Positions 1 to 8,589 of a DNA stretch of 47,525 nt are shown piece by piece. Below the pieces are notes generated by a model. It saw only the letters and a program-made list of their open reading frames with translations. It was not told where the DNA came from and did no database searches. The position numbers and the translations under genes were made by a program. Within the stretch, counting starts at the first letter, position 1. The number at the start of each line of letters is the position of its first letter. Where the stretch lies: contig NZ_AKJC01000134.1 of NCBI RefSeq assembly GCF_000282535.1, positions 1 to 47,525 of the forward strand, given 5' to 3'. The DNA is from Pseudomonas sp. GM84. Its GTDB lineage: Bacteria; Pseudomonadota; Gammaproteobacteria; Pseudomonadales; Pseudomonadaceae.

Positions 1-34
1 GGCGATGAGGCCGGGACAGGCTGAAACTACAGGC

Positions 35-232
35 TCAACAACACTTCGGCCCGGACTTGCCACCGTAACGCGCTTCCTGGCGTTCGCGGAAGAACGCCTC
101 GTAGCTCATCACCGGCTTGTCCGGGTGCTTGGTCTGCATGTGCTCGACATAGTTGTCGTAGTCGGGCATGCCGACCATCAGGCGGGCTGCCTGCCCCAGG
201 TACTTACCCAGTCGACCCAGGTCGTTGAACAT
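35..232 (-). CDS. YbdD/YjiX family small protein (CstA partner)
   Basis: A 65-residue protein starting MFNDLGR, with the sequence [14 protein letters not shown] and a Cys-Cys C-terminus, typical of the YbdD/YjiX (DUF466) family. These small proteins are encoded directly after CstA-type carriers; in E. coli the pair YbdD-CstA is needed for pyruvate uptake. The start is placed at 232 because the open frame upstream of it overlaps the end of cstA and does not resemble the family. The gap to the cstA stop is 13 bp, so the two are almost certainly co-transcribed. That it assists the carrier is inferred from family knowledge; nothing in the sequence shows a catalytic site. Confidence 0.88.
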   Translation of the reverse strand: MFNDLGRLGKYLGQAARLMVGMPDYDNYVEHMQTKHPDKPVMSYEAFFRERQEARYGGKSGPKCC

Positions 233-245
233 CGCAGCAGTCCTC

Positions 246-2312
246 TCAAGCGTCAGGCAGGGCCTGGAACGGGGTTTCCTTGTCGGTACGCTCTTTGCGG
301 CCGAGGGCGGCGTAGCCAACCTTGACGGCGAAGAACAGCACGCTGAACACCACAATCAGGAACAGCACGGTCAGGCCGGCGTTGGTGTAGGCGTTGAAGA
401 TCACATGCTGCATCTGCCCGATGTCCTTGGCCGGGGCCAATACCTGGCCGGCGTCCAGCGCGGTGCTGTACTTCTTGGCCAGGGCCAGGAAGCCAACGGC
501 CGGGTTCGGGTCGAACAGCTTGATCAGGCCCGCAGTGGTGGTGCAGATCAGCAGCCACACAGCCGGCAGCAAGGTGACCCAGACGTAGCGCTGGCGCTTC
601 ATCTTGATCAGCACCACGGTGCCGAGCATCAGGGCGATACCCGCCAGCATCTGGTTGGAGATGCCGAACAGCGGCCACAGGGTGTTGATGCCGCCCAGCG
701 GGTCGATCACGCCCTGGTACAGCAGGTAGCCCCACAGGGCCACGCAGCCGGCAGTGCCGATCAGGTTGGCGGTCCACGACTCGGTGCGCTTCAGGGCTGG
801 CACGAAGCTGCCCAGCAGGTCCTGCAGCATGAAGCGGCCGGCACGGGTACCGGCGTCCACCGCGGTAAGGATGAACAGGGCTTCGAACAGGATCGCGAAG
901 TGGTACCAGAAGGCCATGGTGTTTTCACCCGGCAGCACCTGGTGGAGGATCTGCGCGATACCCACCGCCAAGGTCGGCGCACCGCCGGCACGGGCCAGGA
1001 TGGTGTGTTCGCCGATGTCGCGGGCGACCGCCTCCAGTTGCTCAGGGGTGATCAGGAAGCCCCAGCTGCTGACCGTTTGCGCCACCGAAGCGACGTCGGC
1101 CCCGACCACGGCGGCCGGGCTGTTCATGGCGAAGTACACGCCCGGCTCGATCACCGATGCGGCGACCATGGCCATGATGGCGACGAACGATTCCATCAGC
1201 ATGCCGCCGTAGCCGATGTAACGGGCGTTGGTTTCGTTGTCCAGCAGCTTCGGCGTGGTCCCCGAGGAGATCAGCGCGTGGAAGCCGGACACCGCACCGC
1301 AGGCGATGGTGATGAACAGGAACGGGAACAGGGTGCCTTTCCATACCGGGCCGGTGCCGTCGGTGAACTGGGTCAGCGCCGGCATTTTCAGCTCGGGCAT
1401 GGTCACCAGGATGCCGACAGCCAGGGCAATGATGGTACCGATCTTGAGGAAGGTCGACAGGTAGTCACGCGGCGCCAGCACCAGCCAGACCGGCAGTACG
1501 GCAGCAACGAAGCCGTAGCCCACCAGCATCCAGGTGATCTGCACGCCGGTGAAGGTGAAGGCCGGGCCCCAGACCGGATCCGCGGCGATCTGGCCCCCCA
1601 GCCAGATCGACGCCAGCAGCAGCACCACGCCGACCACCGAGATCTCGCCGATGCGGCCCGGGCGGATGTAGCGCATGTAGATGCCCATGAACATCGCGAT
1701 CGGGATGGTCGCCATCACCGTGAACATGCCCCACGGGCTCTCTGCCAAGGCCTTGACCACGATCAGCGCCAGCACCGCGAGGATGATGATCATGATCAGG
1801 AAGCAGCCAAACAGGGCGATGGTCCCCGGGATGCGGCCCATCTCCTCGCGCACCATGTCGCCCAGCGAGCGGCCGTTGCGGCGGGTGGACAGGAACAGGA
1901 CCATGAAGTCCTGTACCGCACCGGCCAGCACCACGCCGGCGATCAGCCACAGCGTGCCGGGCAGATAGCCCATTTGCGCGGCAAGTACCGGGCCGACCAG
2001 CGGGCCGGCGCCGGCGATGGCGGCGAAGTGGTGACCGAAAAGAATGTGTTTGTTGGTCGGGACGTAGTCCAGGCCGTCGTTGTTGAGCACCGCGGGGGTG
2101 GCTCGGCGTGGGTCCAGTTGCATCACCTTGGTGGCGATGAACAGGCTGTAGTAGCGATAGGCGACCAGGTAGATGGCAACCGACGCGACCACGATCCACA
2201 AGGCATTGATCGCCTCGCCGCGACGCAGGGCAACCACACCCAGCGCGCAGGCCCCTATGACTGCCAGCGCCAACCACGGAATGTGGCGTAGCAGGCTATT
2301 ATTGTTGTTCAT
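246..2312 (-). CDS. cstA: Carbon starvation protein A (CstA) family carrier
   Basis: A 688-residue polytopic inner-membrane protein, the usual length for CstA (about 690-700 residues), with many hydrophobic segments throughout and a short polar start ([13 protein letters not shown]). CstA-family proteins import peptides or pyruvate, and E. coli CstA with YbdD acts as a pyruvate transporter induced on carbon starvation. The substrate here cannot be read from sequence. It is followed 13 bp later by the YbdD-like gene, the standard arrangement. The 166 bp upstream to the divergent PilZ gene must hold the promoters of both; I see no confident CRP or sigma-54 site there. Large antisense open frames across this gene are codon-bias shadows. 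Confidence 0.95.
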   Translation of the reverse strand: MNNNNSLLRHIPWLALAVIGACALGVVALRRGEAINALWIVVASVAIYLVAYRYYSLFIATKVMQLDPRRATPAVLNNDGLDYVPTNKHILFGHHFAAIAGAGPLVGPVLAAQMGYLPGTLWLIAGVVLAGAVQDFMVLFLSTRRNGRSLGDMVREEMGRIPGTIALFGCFLIMIIILAVLALIVVKALAESPWGMFTVMATIPIAMFMGIYMRYIRPGRIGEISVVGVVLLLASIWLGGQIAADPVWGPAFTFTGVQITWMLVGYGFVAAVLPVWLVLAPRDYLSTFLKIGTIIALAVGILVTMPELKMPALTQFTDGTGPVWKGTLFPFLFITIACGAVSGFHALISSGTTPKLLDNETNARYIGYGGMLMESFVAIMAMVAASVIEPGVYFAMNSPAAVVGADVASVAQTVSSWGFLITPEQLEAVARDIGEHTILARAGGAPTLAVGIAQILHQVLPGENTMAFWYHFAILFEALFILTAVDAGTRAGRFMLQDLLGSFVPALKRTESWTANLIGTAGCVALWGYLLYQGVIDPLGGINTLWPLFGISNQMLAGIALMLGTVVLIKMKRQRYVWVTLLPAVWLLICTTTAGLIKLFDPNPAVGFLALAKKYSTALDAGQVLAPAKDIGQMQHVIFNAYTNAGLTVLFLIVVFSVLFFAVKVGYAALGRKERTDKETPFQALPDA

Positions 2313-2478
2313 GGTTTAGTTCCAGCTGGTGGATTGGAAAAGACCGCCCATCGAGTCTAGGGCGAGTCATCGCGCATTGCCACACTTGCTTGGGTCTAGA
2401 GCCTCTGCGTCCAGATTGCGGTACCTGATGCACATAACCACTAACTATAGTCAGGATGTGTCACCCGAGGACCCGCCC

Positions 2479-2841
2479 ATGAGCGATCACGACGAACGCA
2501 GGCGCTTCCAGCGCATCGATTTCGACGCCCCCACCGAACTGCGCCAGGGCGATCGCCGCTGGCCGGTAAAATTGCTCGACCTGTCGCTGAAAGGCCTGCT
2601 GATCGAGTGCCCCAGGCCCTGGGATGCCGACCTGACCCAGGATTTCGATGCAATCATCCACCTCGACCGCGACGTTCGCGTGCAGATGCAGGTGGAATTG
2701 CGCCATGAAGAGCCCACGCGGCTGGGCTTCGTCTGCCTCTACATCGACATCGATTCGATGTGTCATCTGCACCGTCTTGTGGAATTGAACGTGGCCGACA
2801 GCACCGAAATGATGCGGGAACTGCGCGAACTCATCGAATAA
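2479..2841 (+). CDS. PilZ domain c-di-GMP binding protein
   Basis: A 120-residue protein consisting of little more than a PilZ domain. The two c-di-GMP contact motifs are intact: an Arg cluster RRRFQR at residues 7-12 and DLSLKG at 34-39, fitting RxxxR and (D/N)xSxxG. It should therefore bind c-di-GMP in the cytoplasm and act as an adaptor. Its target is unknown. The start at 2479 (MSDHDERRRF) is chosen because it places the Arg motif near the N-terminus as in other single-domain PilZ proteins; the open frame extends 50 codons further upstream without family resemblance. It is divergent from cstA. The window also holds a diguanylate cyclase (45228-46499), but no direct link can be claimed. 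Confidence 0.88.
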   Translation: MSDHDERRRFQRIDFDAPTELRQGDRRWPVKLLDLSLKGLLIECPRPWDADLTQDFDAIIHLDRDVRVQMQVELRHEEPTRLGFVCLYIDIDSMCHLHRLVELNVADSTEMMRELRELIE

Positions 2842-2888
2842 TGGAATCTCTTAGCTAGCTAATAGCTTTCCCACCTTGTGTTTCTTGT

Positions 2889-2916
2889 CTACCCAGACAG
2901 CTTTAAGCCTGGGTAG
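2889..2916. repeat. Inverted repeat downstream of the PilZ gene
   Basis: Perfect 8-bp arms CTACCCAG (2889-2896) and CTGGGTAG (2909-2916) separated by 12 bp, 48 bp past the PilZ stop codon. It could act as a transcription terminator, but no T-run follows on either strand, so this is uncertain. Confidence 0.4.
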
Positions 2917-3025
2917 CCGCACTTTGTACACACCCCTCTAGCACAGCATTTAAAGACTTGGTACGCGATCTGCATTGCCTCTCGGGACGCACTACCAGGT
3001 CGCCTGTACGCGCTCCGATCAAAAT

Positions 3026-3037
3026 ATTGTATACAAT
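3026..3037. promoter_or_regulatory. Perfect palindrome, candidate GntR-type operator
   Basis: ATTGTATACAAT is a perfect 12-bp palindrome 67 bp before the purine permease start. The core GTATAC with flanking TT/AA resembles operators of FadR/HutC-type GntR regulators. A poor -35-like TTGTGG (3040-3045) and a TGTCTA (3063-3068) 17 bp further could form the promoter, which would put the palindrome just upstream of -35. No GntR gene is in the window. The functional role is inference. Confidence 0.45.
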
Positions 3038-3104
3038 TCTTGTGGCAATCATTTGTAGGAAGTGTCTACAGTAGCGGCACAACAATAAACAGCGAGCCTG
3101 CTCA

Positions 3105-4622
3105 ATGACTACGTCCCCTAGCACGTCTCCCGCCAAGCGCCCCGAGGATGAAAACCTCGGGCTTGGCGCCAACCTGGCTTATGGTCTGCAACACGTACTG
3201 ACCATGTATGGCGGGATCGTCGCGGTACCCCTGATCCTCGGGCAGGCTGCAGGCCTGAACGGTGCCGAAATCGGCATGCTGATCGCCGCCTCGCTGTTTG
3301 CCGGTGGCCTGGCCACGCTGTTGCAGACGCTGGGTCTGCCGTGGTTCGGTTGCCAGTTGCCGTTGGTACAAGGTGTGTCGTTCGCAGGGGTTGCGACCAT
3401 GGGTGCGATTCTCAGCAGCGAGGGCGGTGGTGGCCTGCCTGGCGTGCTGGGCGCAGTGATGGCCGCCTCGCTGATCGGCTTCTTGATCACCCCGGTGTTC
3501 TCGCGCATCACCAAGTTCTTCCCGCCGCTGGTGACCGGCATCGTCATCACCACCATCGGCCTGACCCTGATGCCCGTGGCCGCACGCTGGGTGATGGGCG
3601 GCAACAGCGCCTCGCCAGAGTTCGGCAGCATGGCCAACATCGGCCTGGCGGGGTTGACCTTCGCCATCGTGCTGCTGCTGAGCAAACTGGGCAGCGCAAC
3701 CATCTCGCGGCTGTCGATTCTGCTGGCCATGGTGATCGGCACGCTGATCGCCTGGGCACTGGGCATGACCGACTTCAGCAAGGTCGCCGAAGGCCCGATG
3801 TTCGCCTTCCCCACGCCGTTCCACTTCGGCATGCCGACCTTCCACATCGCGGCGATCCTGTCGATGTGCATCGTGATCATGGTGACGTTGGTGGAAACCT
3901 CGGCCGACATTCTCGCCGTGGGTGAGATCATCGAAACCAAGGTCGACTCCAAGCGCCTGGGCAATGGCCTGCGCGCCGACATGGCGTCGAGCATCCTGGC
4001 GCCGATCTTCGGCTCCTTCACCCAGAGCGCCTTCGCCCAGAACGTCGGCCTGGTGGCCGTGACCGGGGTCAAGAGCCGCTATGTGGTGGCCACCGGTGGT
4101 GTGATCCTGGTGGTGCTCGGCCTGCTGCCGGTGATGGGCCGGGTGATTGCCGCGGTCCCCACCCCGGTACTGGGCGGCGCAGGCATCGTGCTGTTCGGCA
4201 CCGTGGCGGCCAGTGGCATCCGCACCCTGTCAAAGGTCAACTACAAGAACAACGTCAACCTGATCATCGTCGCCGCCTCGCTGGGCTTCGGCATGATCCC
4301 GATTGCCGCGCCGACCTTCTACCACCACTTCCCGAACTGGTTCGAGACCATTTTCCACTCCGGCATCAGCTCGGCGGCGATCATGGCCATCCTGCTGAAC
4401 CTGATCTTCAACCACTTCACCGCCGGCAACTCGGACCAGCAGTCGGTGTTCGCCGCAGGCTACGAGCGCACCATCCAGTACTCGGACATTTCGTCGCTGC
4501 GTGATGGCGACTATTTCAAGGATGGCAAGCTGTTCGATGCCGAGGGCAACGAGGTGCCAGTGATGGAGATGGACGAGCAAGGGAACGCGACGCCCAGGCG
4601 CAGTGCGGTCGCCGAGCATTGA
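3105..4622 (+). CDS. NCS2 family xanthine/urate-type purine permease
   Basis: A 505-residue polytopic inner-membrane protein of the nucleobase:cation symporter-2 family, close to the family's usual 430-500 residues with an extended hydrophilic C-terminal tail of about 60 residues (ending NATPRRSAVAEH). The NCS2 signature is clear in FAQNVGLVAVTGVKSRYV, the segment that lines the substrate site. The AQNVG form is typical of xanthine and uric acid carriers (PbuX/UacT type) rather than uracil carriers, but the exact substrate is not proven. It sits alone, with an operator-like palindrome at 3026-3037 and a strong terminator at 4645-4678, so it is a monocistronic unit. A second purine carrier of the unrelated-in-detail AzgA type lies at 14293-15588. 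Confidence 0.88.
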   Translation: MTTSPSTSPAKRPEDENLGLGANLAYGLQHVLTMYGGIVAVPLILGQAAGLNGAEIGMLIAASLFAGGLATLLQTLGLPWFGCQLPLVQGVSFAGVATMGAILSSEGGGGLPGVLGAVMAASLIGFLITPVFSRITKFFPPLVTGIVITTIGLTLMPVAARWVMGGNSASPEFGSMANIGLAGLTFAIVLLLSKLGSATISRLSILLAMVIGTLIAWALGMTDFSKVAEGPMFAFPTPFHFGMPTFHIAAILSMCIVIMVTLVETSADILAVGEIIETKVDSKRLGNGLRADMASSILAPIFGSFTQSAFAQNVGLVAVTGVKSRYVVATGGVILVVLGLLPVMGRVIAAVPTPVLGGAGIVLFGTVAASGIRTLSKVNYKNNVNLIIVAASLGFGMIPIAAPTFYHHFPNWFETIFHSGISSAAIMAILLNLIFNHFTAGNSDQQSVFAAGYERTIQYSDISSLRDGDYFKDGKLFDAEGNEVPVMEMDEQGNATPRRSAVAEH

Positions 4623-4644
4623 CCGCTGACTGAGCGGTTACGCG

Positions 4645-4678
4645 GGGGAGCCGATGCGCATCGTCGGCTCCCCTTTTT
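4645..4678 (+). terminator. Rho-independent terminator of the purine permease
   Basis: Ten-bp arms GGGGAGCCGA (4645-4654) and TCGGCTCCCC (4664-4673), followed at once by five T (4674-4678). It lies 23 bp after the permease stop, the classic position. Confidence 0.9.
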
Positions 4679-4691
4679 GTTTGTCTGCACT

Positions 4692-4787
4692 GGCCTCTTC
4701 GCGGGACAAGCCCGCTCCCACAGGAACTTCACATCTTCCAGGGCCTGTGGTGTCCCTGTGGGAGCGGGCTTGTCCCGCGAAGAGGCC
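4692..4787. repeat. Inverted REP pair (CGGGACAAGCCCG type)
   Basis: Two 33-bp copies in inverted orientation, 4692-4724 and 4755-4787, perfect complements of each other (GGCCTCTTCGCGGGACAAGC... ). Each has the internal imperfect palindrome typical of P. putida REP elements. It lies between the convergent ends of the permease and radA. Confidence 0.92.
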
Positions 4788-4802
4788 GGTACTGACAACG
4801 GA

Positions 4803-6170
4803 TTACTCGAACAAGGCATCCAACGCCTGTTCCAGCCGGGTCACGGCAATCACCTGCAACCCCGCCGGCGGCTCCTTCGGCGCATTGCCCTTGGGCACGA
4901 TGGCCCGCTTGAAGCCATGCTTGGCCGCTTCCTTCAACCGCTCCTGCCCGCTCGGCACCGGTCGCACCTCACCCGAAAGACCGATCTCACCGAACACCAG
5001 CAGCCCATGGGCCAACGGCCGGTTGCGCAAGCTGGACATCACTGCCGCCAGCAAGGCCAGGTCGGACGCGGTCTCCAGCACCTTCACCCCGCCTACCACG
5101 TTGAGAAACACATCCTGGTCGTGGGTGGGAATGCCGCCATGCCGGTGCAGCACGGCCAGCAGCATGGCCAGGCGGTTCTGGTCCAGGCCCAGGGTGACCC
5201 GCCGGGGGTTGGCCAGGTGGCTGTCATCTACCAGCGCCTGCACTTCCACCAGCATCGGCCGGGTGCCTTCCCAGGTGGCCATGACCACGCTACCGGGCAC
5301 TTCTTCCTGGGCACGATTGAGGAAGATCGCCGAAGGGTTGGAAACCTCCTTCAGCCCGCGGTCGGTCATGCCGAACACGCCCAGTTCGTTGACCGCGCCA
5401 AAGCGGTTCTTCACCGCCCGCAACAGGCGCAGACGGCCATCGGACTCGCCTTCGAAATACAGCACGGTGTCGACCATGTGCTCCAGCACTCGCGGGCCGG
5501 CCAGGGAGCCTTCCTTGGTGACGTGGCCAACCAGGAAGATCGCCGTGCCGCTCTGCTTGGCATAACGCACCAGCAACGCCGTGCTCTCGCGCACCTGGGC
5601 CACGCCACCGGGCGCCGACTGCAGCTGCTCGGTGAAGATGGTCTGGATCGAGTCGATGACCATGACCCGCGGCTTCTCCAGCCGCGCCGTGGCGATGATG
5701 GTTTCGATACAGGTTTCGGTCATCACCTTGAGCTGATCCTGCGGCAGACCCAGGCGCCGTGAACGCATGGCCACCTGCTGCTGCGACTCTTCACCGGTGA
5801 CATACAAGGCCGGCATGCCCACAGCGATGTTGCACAGGGTCTGCAGCAGGATGGTCGACTTGCCGATGCCGGGATCGCCACCGATCAGCACCACCGAGCC
5901 ATCGACCAGGCCCCCGCCGAGCACGCGGTCCAGCTCGGTACTGCTGGTGGTGAAACGGGGAATTTCCTCGACGCTGACCTCGGCCAAGGTCTTGATCTGC
6001 GCCTGCTGCCCGGTCCACCCGGCACGCCCGCTGGGCGCGGCGGCACCGGCGCTTTCGATCATGGTTTCGACCAGGGTGTTCCAGGCCCCGCATTCGCCGC
6101 ACTGGCCGGCCCATTTGGGGAAGGTCGCGCCGCATTCGGTGCAGCCATACAAGCGCTTGGCTTTGGCCAT
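4803..6170 (-). CDS. radA: DNA repair protein RadA
   Basis: A 455-residue protein of standard RadA length. In order: an N-terminal four-cysteine zinc finger (two CxxC pairs within residues 10-33), a RecA-like ATPase core with Walker A GGDPGIGKST around residue 97, the RadA-specific KNRFG motif (in KNRFGAVNELG), and a C-terminal Lon-protease-like domain without need for protease activity. RadA is a hexameric helicase that promotes branch migration of recombination intermediates. It is convergent with the upstream permease and divergent from mscL (177 bp apart). The start at 6170 (MAKAKRLYGCTECG) is the only one that keeps the zinc finger at the N-terminus. Confidence 0.97.
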   Translation of the reverse strand: MAKAKRLYGCTECGATFPKWAGQCGECGAWNTLVETMIESAGAAAPSGRAGWTGQQAQIKTLAEVSVEEIPRFTTSSTELDRVLGGGLVDGSVVLIGGDPGIGKSTILLQTLCNIAVGMPALYVTGEESQQQVAMRSRRLGLPQDQLKVMTETCIETIIATARLEKPRVMVIDSIQTIFTEQLQSAPGGVAQVRESTALLVRYAKQSGTAIFLVGHVTKEGSLAGPRVLEHMVDTVLYFEGESDGRLRLLRAVKNRFGAVNELGVFGMTDRGLKEVSNPSAIFLNRAQEEVPGSVVMATWEGTRPMLVEVQALVDDSHLANPRRVTLGLDQNRLAMLLAVLHRHGGIPTHDQDVFLNVVGGVKVLETASDLALLAAVMSSLRNRPLAHGLLVFGEIGLSGEVRPVPSGQERLKEAAKHGFKRAIVPKGNAPKEPPAGLQVIAVTRLEQALDALFE

Positions 6171-6347
6171 GGGCAGGTTCTCCTGGAAAAAACCGCCATG
6201 ATAGCCGACACAGACGTGTCTCGAACGCGCCGGAAGGCGACAAAACTATTCGTTCTAAGCGCAGTCACTACCCCTGAAGATCACGCATGAAGCGTTTTAG
6301 TGGCTTACACTGCGATAACCTCACCATTTGTTACAAAGGAATCGAAC

Positions 6348-6767
6348 ATGGGCATGATCAGTGAGTTCAAGGCCTTCGCGGTCAAAGGAAACGTCGTCGA
6401 CATGGCGGTCGGTATCATCATCGGCGCGGCCTTCGGCAAGATTGTCTCCTCCTTCGTCGGTGACGTGGTCATGCCACCCCTGGGGCTGCTGATCGGTGGC
6501 GTGGACTTCAGTGACCTGGCCATTACCCTGAAGGCAGCCGAAGGCGATGCGCCCGCCGTGGTGGTGGCCTATGGCAAGTTCATCCAGACGATCATCGACT
6601 TCCTGATCGTGGCATTCGCCATCTTCATGGGGGTGAAAGCGATCAACAAGCTCAAGCGTGAGGAAGCCGTGGCGCCTAGCGTGCCACCTGCGCCGACCCC
6701 GCAGGAAACACTGCTGACCGAGATTCGCGACCTGCTCAAGTCGCAGAACCAGAACCGGTTGCCCTGA
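6348..6767 (+). CDS. mscL: Large-conductance mechanosensitive channel MscL
   Basis: A 139-residue protein with the MscL layout: short N-terminal amphipathic helix ([15 protein letters not shown]), first membrane helix starting [18 protein letters not shown], a periplasmic loop, a second membrane helix ([18 protein letters not shown]) and a charged cytoplasmic bundle at the C-terminus. It forms a homopentameric channel that opens under membrane tension to release solutes on osmotic downshock. The start at 6348 is preceded by AAAGGA at 6335-6340; an in-frame ATG 48 bp further upstream would add residues absent from the family. The hairpin at 6774-6796 ends the transcript. Confidence 0.97.
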   Translation: MGMISEFKAFAVKGNVVDMAVGIIIGAAFGKIVSSFVGDVVMPPLGLLIGGVDFSDLAITLKAAEGDAPAVVVAYGKFIQTIIDFLIVAFAIFMGVKAINKLKREEAVAPSVPPAPTPQETLLTEIRDLLKSQNQNRLP

Positions 6768-6773
6768 CGTGAC

Positions 6774-6796
6774 GGGGGGCGCCTCGCGCGCCCCCC
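6774..6796. terminator. Hairpin between convergent mscL and fprB
   Basis: Nine-bp all G/C arms GGGGGGCGC (6774-6782) and GCGCCCCCC (6788-6796). It lies between the stop codons of two convergent genes and could terminate both. There is no T-run, so termination may be imperfect. Confidence 0.65.
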
Positions 6797-6800
6797 GGTA

Positions 6801-7577
6801 TCACCAGTAGTTTTCGACCGCCACCTGCCCTGGGCGCTTGCTCAGGCTCAGTTGCAAGTCGCGCGCCTTGAGCACCTTGCGCGTGTCGTCGATCATCTCG
6901 GGGTTACCGCAGAGCATGATCCGCGAATGCTCGGGCGACAGCTCCAGCCCCGCCGCTTTCTCCAGCTCGCCATTCTCGATCAGGGTGGTGATCCGCGCGC
7001 TCAAGGCGCCGGGGTGAGCTTCACGCGTCACCACCGGAATGAACTGCAGCTTGCCGGCAAACTCGGCCAGGTAGTCGCGCTGCTCCAGCCCGGCGATGTC
7101 ATCCACATACGCAAGCTCCTTCGCCTCGCGCACCGAATACACCAGCTTGATGTTGTCGAAGCGCTCCCAGGCCTCGAAGTCCTGCAGGATCGACATGAAC
7201 GGCGCGATGCCGGTGCCGGTCGCCAACAGCCACAGGTCACGCCCGCCGACGAAGCGATCGAGGGTCAGGAAGCCGAACGCCTGGCGGTCGATCAGCAACG
7301 TGTCGCCCTCGCCCAGGCGGCTCAGTTCGCTGGTGAACTCACCGCCCGGCACGACGATGGAGAAGAAGTCGAGAAACTCGTCATGGGGTGCGCTGACCAT
7401 CGAGTACGCGCGCCAGACCACACTGCCATCCGCCTTGGTCACACCCAGCCGAGCGAACTGACCGGAACGAAAACGGAAGCCTGGGTCGCGCGTGACCCGC
7501 AGGCTGAACAGGTTGGGCGTCAACGGCTGGACGTCGAGCAGGGTCTGGCGGGTGAACTTGTCGGCGCTGGCGGTCAT
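6801..7577 (-). CDS. fprB: Ferredoxin--NADP(+) reductase, FprB type
   Basis: A 258-residue FAD enzyme that moves electrons between NADPH and ferredoxin or flavodoxin. Visible motifs are the FAD-binding RAYSM (RxYS type), the NADP-binding segment with GTGIAPFMS, and the C-terminal aromatic end VENYW that is usual in bacterial Fpr. Pseudomonas putida carries two such enzymes; from memory this locus, next to mscL and a LuxR solo, is the FprB one. The start at 7577 (MTASADKFTRQ) is chosen over an ATG 39 bp upstream because GGAG sits 7 bp before it. It is divergent from the LuxR gene with 207 bp between; no clear operator was seen in that gap. Confidence 0.88.
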   Translation of the reverse strand: MTASADKFTRQTLLDVQPLTPNLFSLRVTRDPGFRFRSGQFARLGVTKADGSVVWRAYSMVSAPHDEFLDFFSIVVPGGEFTSELSRLGEGDTLLIDRQAFGFLTLDRFVGGRDLWLLATGTGIAPFMSILQDFEAWERFDNIKLVYSVREAKELAYVDDIAGLEQRDYLAEFAGKLQFIPVVTREAHPGALSARITTLIENGELEKAAGLELSPEHSRIMLCGNPEMIDDTRKVLKARDLQLSLSKRPGQVAVENYW

Positions 7578-7784
7578 GTGGGGCTCCAAGAAATGCATGC
7601 GCCAAGTGTCGCGCAAAGCGGCCAGGATAAAAACCGCTGGAGTGTAAGGTCACAGAAAGTCGAACGTACGGTTTTCACAAAAACCGTGCGCTCTATAACA
7701 AAAAAACCCAACGCAATAGTCGGGCATTTCCTACAATTGGCCGGTGTACAAAAAGTTTGGATCCCACCAGCGAGGATGTGACAG

Positions 7785-8492
7785 ATGCTTCTCTGGAATC
7801 ACGAGCATCTCCATCAGTTGATGAGTGAAAGTGCGCCACAGAGAATGTTCGACCTGGCAGTGCAGCTTGCACAGGGCCTGGACATGACATTCCTGGGCCT
7901 CAAGCTGCGCCTGCAACTCGCCGCTCAATCGCCCAAGGTGTTTCTCTACAGCAACTATCCACAGGAATGGATCGAGCGCTACCAGCACGATGAATTCTAC
8001 AAACTGGATTCGGCGGCGAATTGTAGCCATACCTCGACCATGCCTGTGCTGTGGACCGACGACCTGTACCGTGAAGCCCCACAATTTCGTGAGCTAGCCT
8101 GCGAGCACGGCTTGCGTCACGGCTGGACCCAATCGCTGCACGACCTGCAGCACAATGAAAGCCAGATCAGCATTGCCAGACCGCTGGGTGAGGTCAGCAC
8201 AGCCGAACTCTATGACAAGGCCGGCAAGGTGCAGTGGTTGTGCCACACCTTGCACGCGGTCATCAGCGAACATCATCTGAGCAAGTTATGCTCTCCGGTA
8301 CCAAAGATGACCGAGCGCGAACTGGAAGTGCTGAAATGGTCCGCAGCGGGAAAGACCGCCGCCGATGTCGCCTGCATCCTGTCCCTGTCGCAAAGCACGG
8401 TGAACTTCCATATCCGTAGCGTCATCGCCAAGACCAATGCCTCCAACAAGGCGGGCGCCATCGCCATCGCCGCCCTTCGCGGGCTGATCTGA
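7785..8492 (+). CDS. ppoR: LuxR solo quorum-sensing-type regulator (PpoR-like)
   Basis: A 235-residue two-domain regulator: autoinducer-binding domain (about 15-165) and LuxR-type HTH (about 170-235, with TERELEVLKWSAAGKT and STVNFHIRSVIAK). Of the residues that normally contact acyl-homoserine lactones, W62, Y66, D75, W90 and G113 are present, but the Pro that usually follows the Asp is Ser76. No luxI-type synthase is in the window, so it is a solo. The position beside fprB and mscL matches the P. putida solo PpoR as I recall it, reported to influence fitness and motility. Ligand binding is not proven by sequence. An SD-like sequence is weak. Confidence 0.82.
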   Translation: MLLWNHEHLHQLMSESAPQRMFDLAVQLAQGLDMTFLGLKLRLQLAAQSPKVFLYSNYPQEWIERYQHDEFYKLDSAANCSHTSTMPVLWTDDLYREAPQFRELACEHGLRHGWTQSLHDLQHNESQISIARPLGEVSTAELYDKAGKVQWLCHTLHAVISEHHLSKLCSPVPKMTERELEVLKWSAAGKTAADVACILSLSQSTVNFHIRSVIAKTNASNKAGAIAIAALRGLI

Positions 8493-8589
8493 CAGCCATT
8501 TCTGCGACCTGGCGCAAAGCCCTGTAGAATCGCGTACCCAAACCCGTGGCGATCCGCCGACGGGCAGATCCGTACCCGAGCCAGACGCC

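Noticed and set aside
168..2291. 707-codon plus-strand open frame opposite cstA
   Set aside because: Its protein is rich in His, Gln and Arg with no fold or motif, and it runs exactly antisense to a clear CstA gene. It is a shadow caused by high GC third positions.
2889..2916. Inverted repeat as a firm terminator for the PilZ gene
   Set aside because: Loop of 12 bp and no T-run on either strand; kept only as a repeat.
3001..3104. Possible purine riboswitch before the xanthine-type permease
   Set aside because: The stretch after the likely promoter is only about 35-40 nt and shows no three-way junction or the conserved loop sequences; such riboswitches are also not expected in pseudomonads.
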